From a virus, in IMG/VR virus record IMGVR_UViG_3300044568_001189, positions 1-22,657 of that record: a stretch of DNA of 22,657 nt. The stretch is one strand, 5' to 3'. Positions 5,328 to 12,278 of this stretch are shown piece by piece. The first letter of the stretch is position 1. Every line of letters begins with the position of its first letter. The notes under the pieces were generated by a model, which saw only the letters and a program-made list of their open reading frames with translations, was not told where the DNA came from and did not search any database. A program made the position numbers and the translations under genes.

Positions 5328-5489
5328 TTATTCAACTACTTCTTCAGCAGGCATCGCTTGAACTTGTGGGCCTGCTTGAAGTTGTATTTTTTGAATGACC
5401 GGAGCAACTTGGGTAAATTGACCAACGCCCAATGCGTTCATGATGATGTTTAGTTCTTCTAATGACAATGTCAATGTAATTTCGTTCAT
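5328..5489 (-). CDS. small conserved phage protein after the endolysin, 53 aa
   Basis: Read on the minus strand from ATG 5489 to TAA 5328. The ATG overlaps the endolysin stop (ATGA, 5486-5489), so it is coupled. The sequence is MNEITLTLSLEELNIIMNAL, then GVGQFTQVAPVIQKIQLQAGPQV, then an acidic tail. This matches a small phage protein I have seen often ('-L-LE-VN-IL-ALG--PF-QV--LI-KI--QA-PQ'), a helical hairpin of unknown function near lysis or tail genes. It is the last gene of the minus-strand operon, and its stop abuts the stop of the plus-strand operon with no gap. Confidence 0.65.
   Translation of the reverse strand: MNEITLTLSLEELNIIMNALGVGQFTQVAPVIQKIQLQAGPQVQAMPAEEVVE
5342..5392 (+). 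terminator. probable rho-independent terminator of the plus-strand operon
   Basis: CTTC-AGCAGGC (5342-5352) pairs with GCCTGCT-(T)-GAAG (5370-5381): an 11-bp stem with one bulged T and a 17-base loop. TTGTATTTTTT (5382-5392) follows at once. The T tract is on the plus-strand side only, so it would stop rightward early transcripts. It lies wholly inside the coding sequence of the convergent minus-strand gene 5328-5489. The long loop and bulge lower confidence. Confidence 0.5.
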
Positions 5490-5917
5490 GATAATATTAA
5501 TTCTGCTTCTTTATTTCTACGAATAGTAAGACCTTTTAAGACCTTACCGCCTGCTTTATCCCAACGTTTGATTTCAGACGCTGCGGAAATCCAATCACCT
5601 ACATCAACTTTTTTCTTCAGTGTTGACGAAGTATAACTACCAATGCCTAAATTATAAACAAAATCTGCTATTGCAGCTTGTTTTTCCATATTAACTGTTG
5701 CTAGTATGGGTGAAGCCTTAATCGCTCTGTTAAGCACTTCTAATGCCGTTTTAATTAAATCTTCATCAGCTTGGTTCTGTGTCCAAGTCATTCCTTCTTT
5801 GATGCCTTTGGTTTGACCGTATCCTATTGTCCAAATCCCTGCTGGGCATTTATAACTGGTAAGTTTACATCCTTCTGACTCTTTAATGAGGTTGATTAAT
5901 AATTCTAATGCCGACAT
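5486..5917 (-). CDS. endolysin, T4/P22-type lysozyme (GH24), 143 aa
   Basis: It hydrolyses the N-acetylmuramyl bond of peptidoglycan at the end of infection. From ATG 5917 the catalytic region is ESEGCKLTSYKCPAGIWTIG with E15, C24 and T30. The spacing E-x8-C-x5-T equals the T4 lysozyme triad E11-D20-T26, with Cys in place of Asp, a change known in part of the GH24 family. IGYGQT follows, and the helical C-terminal lobe carries AAIADFVYNLG and LTIRRNKEAELI, both family-typical. There is no signal peptide or SAR segment, so release should need a holin. An upstream TTG at 5920 is a less likely start; ATG 5917 shares one base with the preceding stop (TGATG). No independent ribosome binding site is seen, so translation is probably coupled. 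Confidence 0.93.
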   Translation of the reverse strand: MSALELLINLIKESEGCKLTSYKCPAGIWTIGYGQTKGIKEGMTWTQNQADEDLIKTALEVLNRAIKASPILATVNMEKQAAIADFVYNLGIGSYTSSTLKKKVDVGDWISAASEIKRWDKAGGKVLKGLTIRRNKEAELILS

Positions 5918-6276
5918 CAATTTAAGAACCGTAATTTGTACAAAGTAGACAAATAAGTTTCAACAGCCGTATCAATTAAATTTTGAATAGGTGTATCATT
6001 TTTATCACATATTTTATAGCGGTTGTCTTTTATCCACTTCACTTGCGTTTGCAATTCAGTAATGATGCTTTGCCTGCTACTTTTAAAACCTAGAATCTCG
6101 ATGTTACTCATAAGACCATATTGGCCTTGATAAGCCTCAGCAATAGCATCAGCGTTCTCTACAATTTCATTATAGAAAGTGTTTAATGCCATGTGCTGTG
6201 CAAACGATTTAGTTCTTAAATGCTCACGGTGAGCAAGATCGCGAGCCAAAAACAATAATGATATTAAATGTTCCAT
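5917..6276 (-). CDS. DUF5856-like phage protein, 119 aa
   Basis: The pattern LLFLARDLAHREHLRTKSF, then AQHMALNTFYNEIVENADAI, then AEAYQGQYG (residues about 7-56) fits my memory of DUF5856: helical proteins of phages with 'RD-AH--HL-T-S-A-H-AL--FY--------D---E-YQG'. The spaced His, Glu and Asp residues on long helices recall ferritin/Dps-like four-helix proteins, so metal binding or a Dps-like fold is a reasonable but unproved guess. The ATG at 6276 follows AGGA (spacing about six). It lies in the lysis block between a coiled-coil membrane protein and the endolysin, but nothing in its sequence indicates a lysis role. Confidence 0.65.
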   Translation of the reverse strand: MEHLISLLFLARDLAHREHLRTKSFAQHMALNTFYNEIVENADAIAEAYQGQYGLMSNIEILGFKSSRQSIITELQTQVKWIKDNRYKICDKNDTPIQNLIDTAVETYLSTLYKLRFLN

Positions 6277-6278
6277 TT

Positions 6279-6506
6279 TTATCCTTTGGAAGTTATGTAA
6301 ACGATAAATGCAAATATAGCAGAAACGCTAAAAACCACCCCTCCAAAGAAACCCTTGTTGTTGTTAGCGTCTTTTTGCAATGTTTCTAAAACTAAAAAAA
6401 TTCTATCAGACCGCCTGCGTGATTCTTCACGTTCTTGATGAATATCTTGAAGTAAACTTTCAATTTGCTGTTCTACTTTTGAAACTCTGCAATTTAAGTC
6501 AGGCAC
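6279..6506 (-). CDS. coiled-coil protein with C-terminal TM segment (XhlA-like), 75 aa
   Basis: Residues about 8-45 are a heptad-rich helix (VSKVEQQIESLLQDI, then REESRRRSDRIFLVLETLQ) followed by a C-terminal hydrophobic helix, FFGGVVFSVSAIFAFIVYIT, and a short tail, SKG. This layout matches haemolysin XhlA-type phage proteins, which sit in the membrane beside holins. It is tail-anchored, so it does not resemble an inner spanin, whose TM is N-terminal. I prefer the GTG at 6504-6506, which has AAGGTGG five bases upstream; a GTG at 6513-6515 gives three more residues but has no spaced ribosome binding site. It follows the two-TM holin candidate. Likely a holin partner or regulator. Confidence 0.6.
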   Translation of the reverse strand: MPDLNCRVSKVEQQIESLLQDIHQEREESRRRSDRIFLVLETLQKDANNNKGFFGGVVFSVSAIFAFIVYITSKG

Positions 6507-6517
6507 ATTTTCCACCT

Positions 6518-6679
6518 TTAATCTTTTAAAACCAATCCTAATCCACCTGCAACCGCACTGGCAAGTATCAAAAGCTGATCTATAGGCTTACCTAGATAAA
6601 TGAATACTGAACCTGCAATGGCTGTTGATAGCCAAATAAGCCCACGTTTAGTTGATGCTTCTGACCAAAGTATTTTCAT
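6518..6679 (-). CDS. holin candidate with two TM segments, 53 aa
   Basis: On the minus strand from ATG 6679 to TAA 6518: MKILWSEASTKRGLIWLSTA, then IAGSVFIYLGKPIDQLLILA, then SAVAGGLGLVLKD. There are two hydrophobic helices (about residues 13-30 and 35-51) joined by a short turn (GKPID), with charged ends, so both termini should lie on the same side. The size and hairpin are those of small class II holins, and the position, directly before the coiled-coil membrane protein and the endolysin, supports this. The start overlaps the collar-fibre stop (ATGA, 6676-6679) with no ribosome binding site, so expression is probably coupled. No family is recognised by sequence; the holin role rests on topology and context. 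Confidence 0.6.
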   Translation of the reverse strand: MKILWSEASTKRGLIWLSTAIAGSVFIYLGKPIDQLLILASAVAGGLGLVLKD

Positions 6680-7620
6680 GTTTTTATGATATACATCATT
6701 GCTACGTTTTTAGGACGGGTTTCTGTACCACCAGTAATGCCAGTTGTATTGGATTGAATATCTGCAACGCCCGATGCAGTATTATGTGAGCTTGACCATG
6801 ATTGCATACTATCTGGGCCAGATGTACCTCCAAAAACAGCCGCAGCGCCATTATCACTATGCGTATGCCCTGCGTCAGTATGCGTATGTCCAGGATCGGT
6901 AATTGGGCCAACTAAATCTGCTTGAGTAGAACCTAAAACTCGGCCTACATCCACACCAGCGCTATCATCCCAACCTCGGACGAAATAACCTCTTAAATCA
7001 GGAAGATTGAAAGTTGTAGTGCCATCACCTGCCCCGTATAAAATACCGCAAACACCAAACAAATCAACGTATGTTGTTCTTGATACGGCTGCACCATTAC
7101 ATTCTAAGTACCCTAATGGCACTACGTTACCAGCATAGGCAGCTACATGACCGACAGGGCCAGCAGTTCCCGTAATATTAATAGGCCAGTTAGCACCAAA
7201 ATCAGTTGTTTCTTGTGAAGCAGTAAAATTAACACCGTTCCAACCCATGAAGATGTCAGTGTTGGATTGCGAAGTTGACGTACCAGCAAACACATAAGGA
7301 GGCGCAAACGATGTCGGAGCGTTGATACCATAAATGTTATCAAAGGTTGAGATAGCAGGGCCATTAGTTTCACCAACTAAAGGAGCGCCTTGCAATACCA
7401 ACTTGTAAATACCATCTAACCAAATTTCACCGCCTGTTTCTCCTCTAGCGTTTAAAACTATAGGGTTAGGCCAAGGTGTTGTAGCAGCACCGTCTTGATA
7501 AGCAGTTAATGGTGTAGAAGTGCCAGCAGCGTAGAACCAAATAAGACCACCATTTAGGAAAGTCCCATCATCGCTAAACTGAGCGTTTTGTAGAATCGGT
7601 GATAAGTATGCTTGAGTCAT
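6676..7620 (-). CDS. tail fibre with phage collar domain, 314 aa
   Basis: Virion receptor-binding or fibre-tip protein. The ATG at 7620 follows AGGA six bases upstream. Residues about 25-77 form a beta-rich N-terminal module (GGLIWFYAAGTSTPLTAYQDG, trimmed here to its key residues F29-Y30, Y41-Q-D43, T47-T-P49, N52-P-I-V55) that is also present in the gp4-like protein and probably docks to the virion. Residues about 160-216 are a phage tail collar domain (VPLGYLECNGAAVSR, then FNLPDLRGYFVRGWD). H245, H247, H252 and H254 form two HTH pairs like the metal-binding HxH sites in T4 short and long tail fibres. The C-terminus, ETRPKNVAMMYIIK, is the typical end of collar-domain fibres. It is encoded after the ejection proteins and just before the lysis genes. 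Confidence 0.85.
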   Translation of the reverse strand: MTQAYLSPILQNAQFSDDGTFLNGGLIWFYAAGTSTPLTAYQDGAATTPWPNPIVLNARGETGGEIWLDGIYKLVLQGAPLVGETNGPAISTFDNIYGINAPTSFAPPYVFAGTSTSQSNTDIFMGWNGVNFTASQETTDFGANWPINITGTAGPVGHVAAYAGNVVPLGYLECNGAAVSRTTYVDLFGVCGILYGAGDGTTTFNLPDLRGYFVRGWDDSAGVDVGRVLGSTQADLVGPITDPGHTHTDAGHTHSDNGAAAVFGGTSGPDSMQSWSSSHNTASGVADIQSNTTGITGGTETRPKNVAMMYIIKT

Positions 7621-7640
7621 TTCAATTCCTAAAAATATGG

Positions 7641-9281
7641 TTATTTTCTACCTTGTTGCGCTGCGCCTGCACCAACAGAACCAACATATGGCCCCATTCG
7701 AGATAAGCCTTGACCAACTGCAGATCTGATTGGCCCTGCTTCTTTTAACGATTGTTCAACCATTAATTTTTGAAGTTCAGGTGAATAAAACGCTTTGCCA
7801 CCAAAAAAAGTAGCAAGACCTGCAGGAATTCCTGTAATGCCTGCACCTATCAATTCGTTAAGCCCTAATCGGCCAGCAGAACCAGAATCAGGATATTTAT
7901 TACCAATAATCTCTTGTGCTTGTCTAGCAGATACTTGCATTGGCATTTGACCTTCAGCGTAGCCTGCGCGGTTTCTACCTCGCAAAGCTTGTAGAAGTGA
8001 AGCTGGGGTAGCCATTTCATGTCCTACGCTTGATGTCATTGCAGTTTCCATACGTTTAACATCACGATACGCATTATCAGCCGTGCTTAATGCTTCAGCA
8101 TATCGAGGATTTTGCATTTCCATCATTTGCTTTAATTGATTAGCTGCTTCTTTAGCTGCATCGCCAACACGTCTTTCATCAGCAATTGAACTTTTACCAT
8201 AGCTTTCACCCACAGTTCGTAATTCAGATAACATTTCTTTTAATGATCTGCCATCTACTCTTTGACCATCTTTAAAACGGCTAATTACGCTGTTTTCTAA
8301 AATATCATCGATTTGATTTCTAAACTCAGGCCGTAAATTCTTTGATAAATCTTTAATGCCTTGAAGCCCAGATGCAAGCTCAGGCGTCATTGCCCCGCTT
8401 GATTGAGATACTAAATTATCGTAAGCATTACTAACTGCTTTTTTAACTTTAGAAAACCCTTCCGCAGTCGGTTCAATTTTACCTAAATCTACAACTTCAC
8501 GTTGGATAGCTGCTTGACCAGGCAATGCAACTTCTTGACTTGGTGCAGTACGAATACCTTTATTTAAAGTATCAACAATACTTTGAAGTGTAGATGTATT
8601 AAAACTTTCTAATGCACGTTTTTGAGCTTCAGCGATATGAGTTCCAATAAAAGGTAATGAAGTAGCTTTTTCTTCAAGCGGTTTAAATCCTCCCCCTAAA
8701 GCTTGACCAATAGTAGGTTCACCGCCAGCTTCAACAAATTCCCTAACGCCAGGTGCAGCAACAGGCCCTCTAAACATAGCACCTAACCCTTTAGCAACAC
8801 TTTCACCTACACCTTGACCAACAGCACCGTACATTCCAGCTTTTGCGCGATCTTCAGGTGATATTGCAGCAGCAGTCCCACCAGCACCAATTATCCTAGC
8901 CAAGAATGGTAATTTACCCATTGGTGTCATAGCAGCGGCTTCAGCTGCAATGTCTACGCCTAGACCTCCTAAAGTTGCAGGAAGCCCTGCTTCTTGCATA
9001 TAAGCTTCACCAGCTCTTAATTTGGCGATATCTTCTTCAGATAAATCAGCAAATAAGCCTTTTAACCCTGTTGCAGCTTTAGTTAATGCGATGTTTGCGC
9101 CTCGTCCAGTTCGCATTAATGCACTTTCTTGGGCAGGGTATTTAGGTACACCATAAGCTTCCCAAGGAGAAGGAGCTACTTGGGCAACTTGTTTACCTGT
9201 AGCAATATTAAAGGCTTGTGAAAACGCATCATTAACTTGCGGTTTAGAATTAAACGCTGCTGTAAATTCTTCATCATTCAT
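7641..9281 (-). CDS. large Ala/Gly-rich internal virion (DNA ejection) protein, 546 aa
   Basis: Long, mostly helical protein rich in Ala, Gly and Gln. It has a hydrophobic Ala/Gly stretch at about residues 100-180 (LPATLGGLGVDIAAEAAAMT and similar), charged helices in the middle (SRFKDGQRVDGRSLKEMLSE) and a second Gly-rich hydrophobic stretch near 470-500 (LIGAGITGIPAGLATFFGG). Such proteins in P22-like phages (gp16, gp20 position) are stored in the capsid and injected ahead of the DNA to form a conduit across the envelope; both hydrophobic stretches could insert into membrane. Identity rests on composition and on order (after gp7-like and another ejection protein). No lytic transglycosylase motif is seen. 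ATG 9281 has AAGG about nine bases upstream. Confidence 0.65.
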   Translation of the reverse strand: MNDEEFTAAFNSKPQVNDAFSQAFNIATGKQVAQVAPSPWEAYGVPKYPAQESALMRTGRGANIALTKAATGLKGLFADLSEEDIAKLRAGEAYMQEAGLPATLGGLGVDIAAEAAAMTPMGKLPFLARIIGAGGTAAAISPEDRAKAGMYGAVGQGVGESVAKGLGAMFRGPVAAPGVREFVEAGGEPTIGQALGGGFKPLEEKATSLPFIGTHIAEAQKRALESFNTSTLQSIVDTLNKGIRTAPSQEVALPGQAAIQREVVDLGKIEPTAEGFSKVKKAVSNAYDNLVSQSSGAMTPELASGLQGIKDLSKNLRPEFRNQIDDILENSVISRFKDGQRVDGRSLKEMLSELRTVGESYGKSSIADERRVGDAAKEAANQLKQMMEMQNPRYAEALSTADNAYRDVKRMETAMTSSVGHEMATPASLLQALRGRNRAGYAEGQMPMQVSARQAQEIIGNKYPDSGSAGRLGLNELIGAGITGIPAGLATFFGGKAFYSPELQKLMVEQSLKEAGPIRSAVGQGLSRMGPYVGSVGAGAAQQGRK

Positions 9282-9283
9282 GG

Positions 9284-10678
9284 CTATTGACCTTTATTTC
9301 GATTAGCACGAACTTTCATTGCAGTTTCATGAGTAATTTTACCTTCTCTACCTAAATCTAACAATTCAGCATCTGAATATTTACCATATTTTCCAATATA
9401 TCGTTGTTCTTTTTTGAACCATTCTTCAAACGCTGCCATTTTTTGATCGATAGTCATATCAGATTCAAGATTACCAACTTGTTTTAATCGTTGCGCTAAT
9501 TCTTTATCTGATTGCGAGCCTGGTGCAAAAGGTACAGTGTTAGCCATATCATTTGCGACAACTGCTAAAGCTGATTGAATATCACCTGATGCTAAAGATT
9601 CACCTATAGTTTGACCAAATCTATTAGTCCAATATTCAATATCACTTCCTATAGAACCTTTAACCAAATCTCGGATATGATTAATGTCAGGAAGCGTTTC
9701 AAATGAATTAAGCGATTTATTGATTGTCTGTTGTTCTTCAGCTTGTTGTTTAGCGGTGATTATTGCGCCTTCTTTTTCAGCAGTTTGTTTAATTTGTAAA
9801 TCTCTAGCTTGTTCAGGGCTTACAATTGCGCTTCCTTGTTCTGGAGGAAGTGTATTCAATAAATCATTTCGAGCTTTAATAAGTGCTTCTCTTGCTGTTG
9901 GTTCTTGTACAGTAGTTAATAATGTATTTATTGAATTAAGCTGTGCAGTCATTTCATCAGGCATTTGCATTTGTGGAGCGCCTCCTAATGCAGGTTTCGC
10001 TTGATAAGCACCAACAACTCCTGGCACTTGTTCAACACCACCATATTGTTGCTCCGCAGTCATTGGAACACCTACATTAACTCTAGCTTGTTGTTCTGCT
10101 GTTGTTTTAGCTGATTCTTGTAATGATTGAAGCCTCCGCGAAGGAAAACCTAATCCAGCAGAAGCATTTTCAACAGCTTCAGGGGATATAGTATTAGGAT
10201 CATAAGGAGGATAATTTTTATCTATTAATCCTTGTTGTTGAAAATTTGAAAGCGCTTGTCCACTTTCAGAATGAAACATTTGAAGCGCTTGGTTTGGTGG
10301 AACACCTTTAGCTAATCTTTCATAATACATATCAACAATTGGAACGGCTACTTGCGCTCTTATTTTTGCACGTTCTCGTTCCATCTTATCTTCAATTTCA
10401 CCAGTCTGCGCTTGTTGATGCCGCATCCCTATCATAGCTTGTTGCAATTCTAACTGGTTTTTCATTGCTGTTTGTGCGTATTCAGGGCTGATAGCCCCGA
10501 TCGCTTGATACGATGGGTTAGCTTGTTGAGCATATAAAGCTTTTAACCCTTCACGCTCTTGTTGCGCTCTACGAGCATTATCTAAAGCTATAGCACTAGC
10601 TTGTGCATCTTGTCCGGTCTTTAAGGCGTTAGGATATGCTTCCCATTGCATTTTTAAAATTTCAGTTAAGTCACTCAT
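9284..10678 (-). CDS. DNA ejection protein candidate (gp20/gp16 position), 464 aa
   Basis: Gln/Ala-rich helical protein with long coiled-coil-prone segments (residues about 25-50 and 70-110: LDNARRAQQEREGLKALYAQ, then QAQTGEIEDKMERERAKI) and a Pro-containing middle (residues about 165-250). The C-terminal third, EEWFKKEQRYIGKYGKYSDA and neighbours, is charged. Composition and position between gp7-like and the 546-aa protein fit a capsid-internal ejection protein of P22 type. No enzyme motif is visible. The ATG at 10678 is preceded by AGGGGG, one of the strongest ribosome binding sites in the late operon, consistent with a structural protein made in quantity. Stop and next start are separated by two bases. 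Confidence 0.65.
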   Translation of the reverse strand: MSDLTEILKMQWEAYPNALKTGQDAQASAIALDNARRAQQEREGLKALYAQQANPSYQAIGAISPEYAQTAMKNQLELQQAMIGMRHQQAQTGEIEDKMERERAKIRAQVAVPIVDMYYERLAKGVPPNQALQMFHSESGQALSNFQQQGLIDKNYPPYDPNTISPEAVENASAGLGFPSRRLQSLQESAKTTAEQQARVNVGVPMTAEQQYGGVEQVPGVVGAYQAKPALGGAPQMQMPDEMTAQLNSINTLLTTVQEPTAREALIKARNDLLNTLPPEQGSAIVSPEQARDLQIKQTAEKEGAIITAKQQAEEQQTINKSLNSFETLPDINHIRDLVKGSIGSDIEYWTNRFGQTIGESLASGDIQSALAVVANDMANTVPFAPGSQSDKELAQRLKQVGNLESDMTIDQKMAAFEEWFKKEQRYIGKYGKYSDAELLDLGREGKITHETAMKVRANRNKGQ

Positions 10679-10679
10679 T

Positions 10680-11471
10680 TTAGCCCCCTAAACCAGGTTG
10701 ATAGCCCCAAGATACTTGCGATGAAGGTGAACCGCCTGGATATGAGCCTATCCCTCCTGATGAACCAATACCGCCTCCACCAAATAAACTACCTAATGAC
10801 CCTACTGCACTAGCAGCTCCAGTCCAAGGTGCAGCTGCGCCAGCAGCGTTAGCAGCGCCTAATGCTTGATATGCTGGAGCCATTGCATTAGCCGCACCTA
10901 CACCTATTTGACCTAAACCTAATGCAGAAGTAGACCCTAACTTGGCAGGTTCTAAATACATCGTACCAATTTGTGCTTTCTGACTTAAATCTTGATTAAA
11001 CGCTGTGCCATAAGCTTTTTGCGCTCTTTCCCAAGCTGATTGATAACCTTGAGCTGCTTGACCTTGAGCATAATTGTTCATGGCTTGACCAGCAGCACCG
11101 GATAACAATCCACCTTTAGCTGCTGCACTTTGTTGAACGCCTTGTAAACCTTGTTGCAATTGAAATTGATAGCCTGGCGTTGCTTGCAGTTCAGCTAGGT
11201 TTCTCACCATCGGTGTGTATAAAGGACTTTGTTTGTAGTCCTCCATACCGTAACGCGATGTCAGGTAAGGTAGATTAGCTTCATATCCTGTAGCCCCAAC
11301 TTCACCTAAATGCGTGTAAGGTTTGATGTCTTTTTGAGCTTGCCCATAGACTTTCTTTGTCCAATCTAATTGCTCTCGTGCAACATCGGCCATTGCGCTT
11401 GAAGCAGCAGATTGACCTGCCCCTCCCATTAATCCAGATATTGCACCTGCCGCAGCTATTCCCCAAGGCAT
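10680..11471 (-). CDS. DNA transfer (ejection) protein, P22 gp7-like, 263 aa
   Basis: The N-terminus MPWGIAAAGAISGLMGGAGQ is an Ala/Gly helix typical of gp7-type internal proteins. The centre carries ATPGYQFQLQQGLQGVQQSA, then AAKGGLLSGAAGQAMNNYAQ, then GYQSAWERAQKAYGTAFNQD; this 'PGY-F-L--G---I--S-AA-GGL-SG-----L--Y--G-A---Y--A' block is the family signature I recognise from many podoviral ejection proteins. The C-terminus is Gly/Ser-rich and low-complexity. Role: carried in the capsid and released with the DNA. The ATG at 11471 follows GGGGG within five bases; that site sits in the loop of a weak hairpin (11471-11498). A 19-aa frame (11456-11515) overlaps both the preceding stop and this start and may couple translation. 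Confidence 0.8.
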   Translation of the reverse strand: MPWGIAAAGAISGLMGGAGQSAASSAMADVAREQLDWTKKVYGQAQKDIKPYTHLGEVGATGYEANLPYLTSRYGMEDYKQSPLYTPMVRNLAELQATPGYQFQLQQGLQGVQQSAAAKGGLLSGAAGQAMNNYAQGQAAQGYQSAWERAQKAYGTAFNQDLSQKAQIGTMYLEPAKLGSTSALGLGQIGVGAANAMAPAYQALGAANAAGAAAPWTGAASAVGSLGSLFGGGGIGSSGGIGSYPGGSPSSQVSWGYQPGLGG

Positions 11472-11498
11472 AATATCCCCCTACCCGATTCGATATTA
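11471..11498 (-). promoter_or_regulatory. inverted repeat around the gp7-like ribosome binding site
   Basis: TAATATC (11471-11477) and GATATTA (11492-11498) are perfect 7-base complements. In the minus-strand transcript they would close a hairpin whose 14-base loop holds the AGGGGG ribosome binding site and whose stem includes the first base of the ATG. It is AT-rich and weak, so it may be a mild translation control element or chance. Confidence 0.3.
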
Positions 11499-11511
11499 AA
11501 ATTTAAGTTGT

Positions 11512-11988
11512 TCATACTATTCCTCTGACACGTTCAATAGCTGCGGTGTTCTGTATATTCATTTGGCATAACATTTTATGCCGTTCTTGGTTAAGTTCTT
11601 TGCGAAGCAAATAGTAGTATGCTTCTGACATAATTTCGTAATTAAACAAGTCTTTATAAGCTATTCTATACCCTTTAAGTTGAATCATCAAATCAGCCGA
11701 ATATGAAGGCATCGCTTTAAAGCCTAGCTCTGCTATTGATTTATTTATTTCATCAAAAGGACGGTCTATAATTAGCTTTTTAGCAGAGTGTAGGTTAAGT
11801 TCATCCACTCTAATAAACGCACTGGTTTCAGCAATCCCTAAAGTCCCGTTATATTCCATCGCATCTATATCAGTCGTATGGTATTCCATAGCTGATTCAT
11901 GAATACAAAGCGAACTATCAGTCGTTAAAAGATTAGCGACCCATGCTGTTCCCGATCTAGGTAATCCTAGCACCATAAAGTCGATCAT
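11512..11988 (-). CDS. sulfotransferase-like P-loop protein, 158 aa
   Basis: From ATG 11988 the protein starts MIDFMVLGLPRSGTAWVANL: a beta strand and P-loop G8-L-P-R-S-G-T14-x-W16, the 5'-phosphosulfate-binding loop of sulfotransferases. Residues 71-85 (KLIIDRPFDEINKSI) hold R76 and S84, the same R-x7-S spacing as the 3'-phosphate-binding motif of sulfotransferases that use PAPS. At 158 residues it is much shorter than typical enzymes (250 or more), and no sure catalytic His can be assigned (H30 is a candidate). Similar proteins occur among phage structural genes; their role is unknown. Options are sulfation of a virion or host glycan, or a nucleotide-binding protein without transferase activity. 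The start overlaps the upstream stop (ATGA). A TTG at 11994 would add two residues and is less likely. Confidence 0.7.
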   Translation of the reverse strand: MIDFMVLGLPRSGTAWVANLLTTDSSLCIHESAMEYHTTDIDAMEYNGTLGIAETSAFIRVDELNLHSAKKLIIDRPFDEINKSIAELGFKAMPSYSADLMIQLKGYRIAYKDLFNYEIMSEAYYYLLRKELNQERHKMLCQMNIQNTAAIERVRGIV

Positions 11989-12278
11989 AGCCAAGGTGTT
12001 CCAGATGTTAAAGCTTTACGATCTTTATAGGCTTCTAATTCTGTATCTGCTTGATCTTGCATTTCTTTTCCCACTAAATTTTGCACCCATGCAATTACAT
12101 CATCTTTAGTTAATAATTCATAAGCAATAACTTTACCTGTGGGGGCTGGTAAAGCCGTACAACCTCCAATACTAAAACTAGCATTACCATCAGAAACCTC
12201 AATAGTAAACTCTACAGCGACCACAATACCGTTTTGATCGCTGACTAGATTGATTGGATTATAAACATAGATGTTCAT
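11985..12278 (-). CDS. small virion-region protein ending in GTPWL, 97 aa
   Basis: I place the start at ATG 12278, which shares a base with the fibre stop (TAATG) and so is probably coupled; an in-frame ATG at 12296 has no ribosome binding site and would overlap the fibre gene. The product is a beta-rich N-terminal half (VVAVEFTIEVSDGNASFSIG, then GCTALPAPTGKVIAY) followed by a helix (DDVIAWVQNLVG, then EAYKDRKAL) and the end TSGTPWL. This layout, with a final G-PW, recurs in small phage proteins encoded next to tail fibres; I recall it as a domain of unknown function. It may be a fibre chaperone or minor tail component, by position only. Confidence 0.6.
   Translation of the reverse strand: MNIYVYNPINLVSDQNGIVVAVEFTIEVSDGNASFSIGGCTALPAPTGKVIAYELLTKDDVIAWVQNLVGKEMQDQADTELEAYKDRKALTSGTPWL

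Noticed and set aside
9684-10004. Cys-rich plus-strand frame inside the ejection protein gene
   Set aside because: Antisense shadow of a Gln/Ala-rich coding region; its composition (Ser, Cys, Ala, Ile) is what reverse reading of such codons produces.
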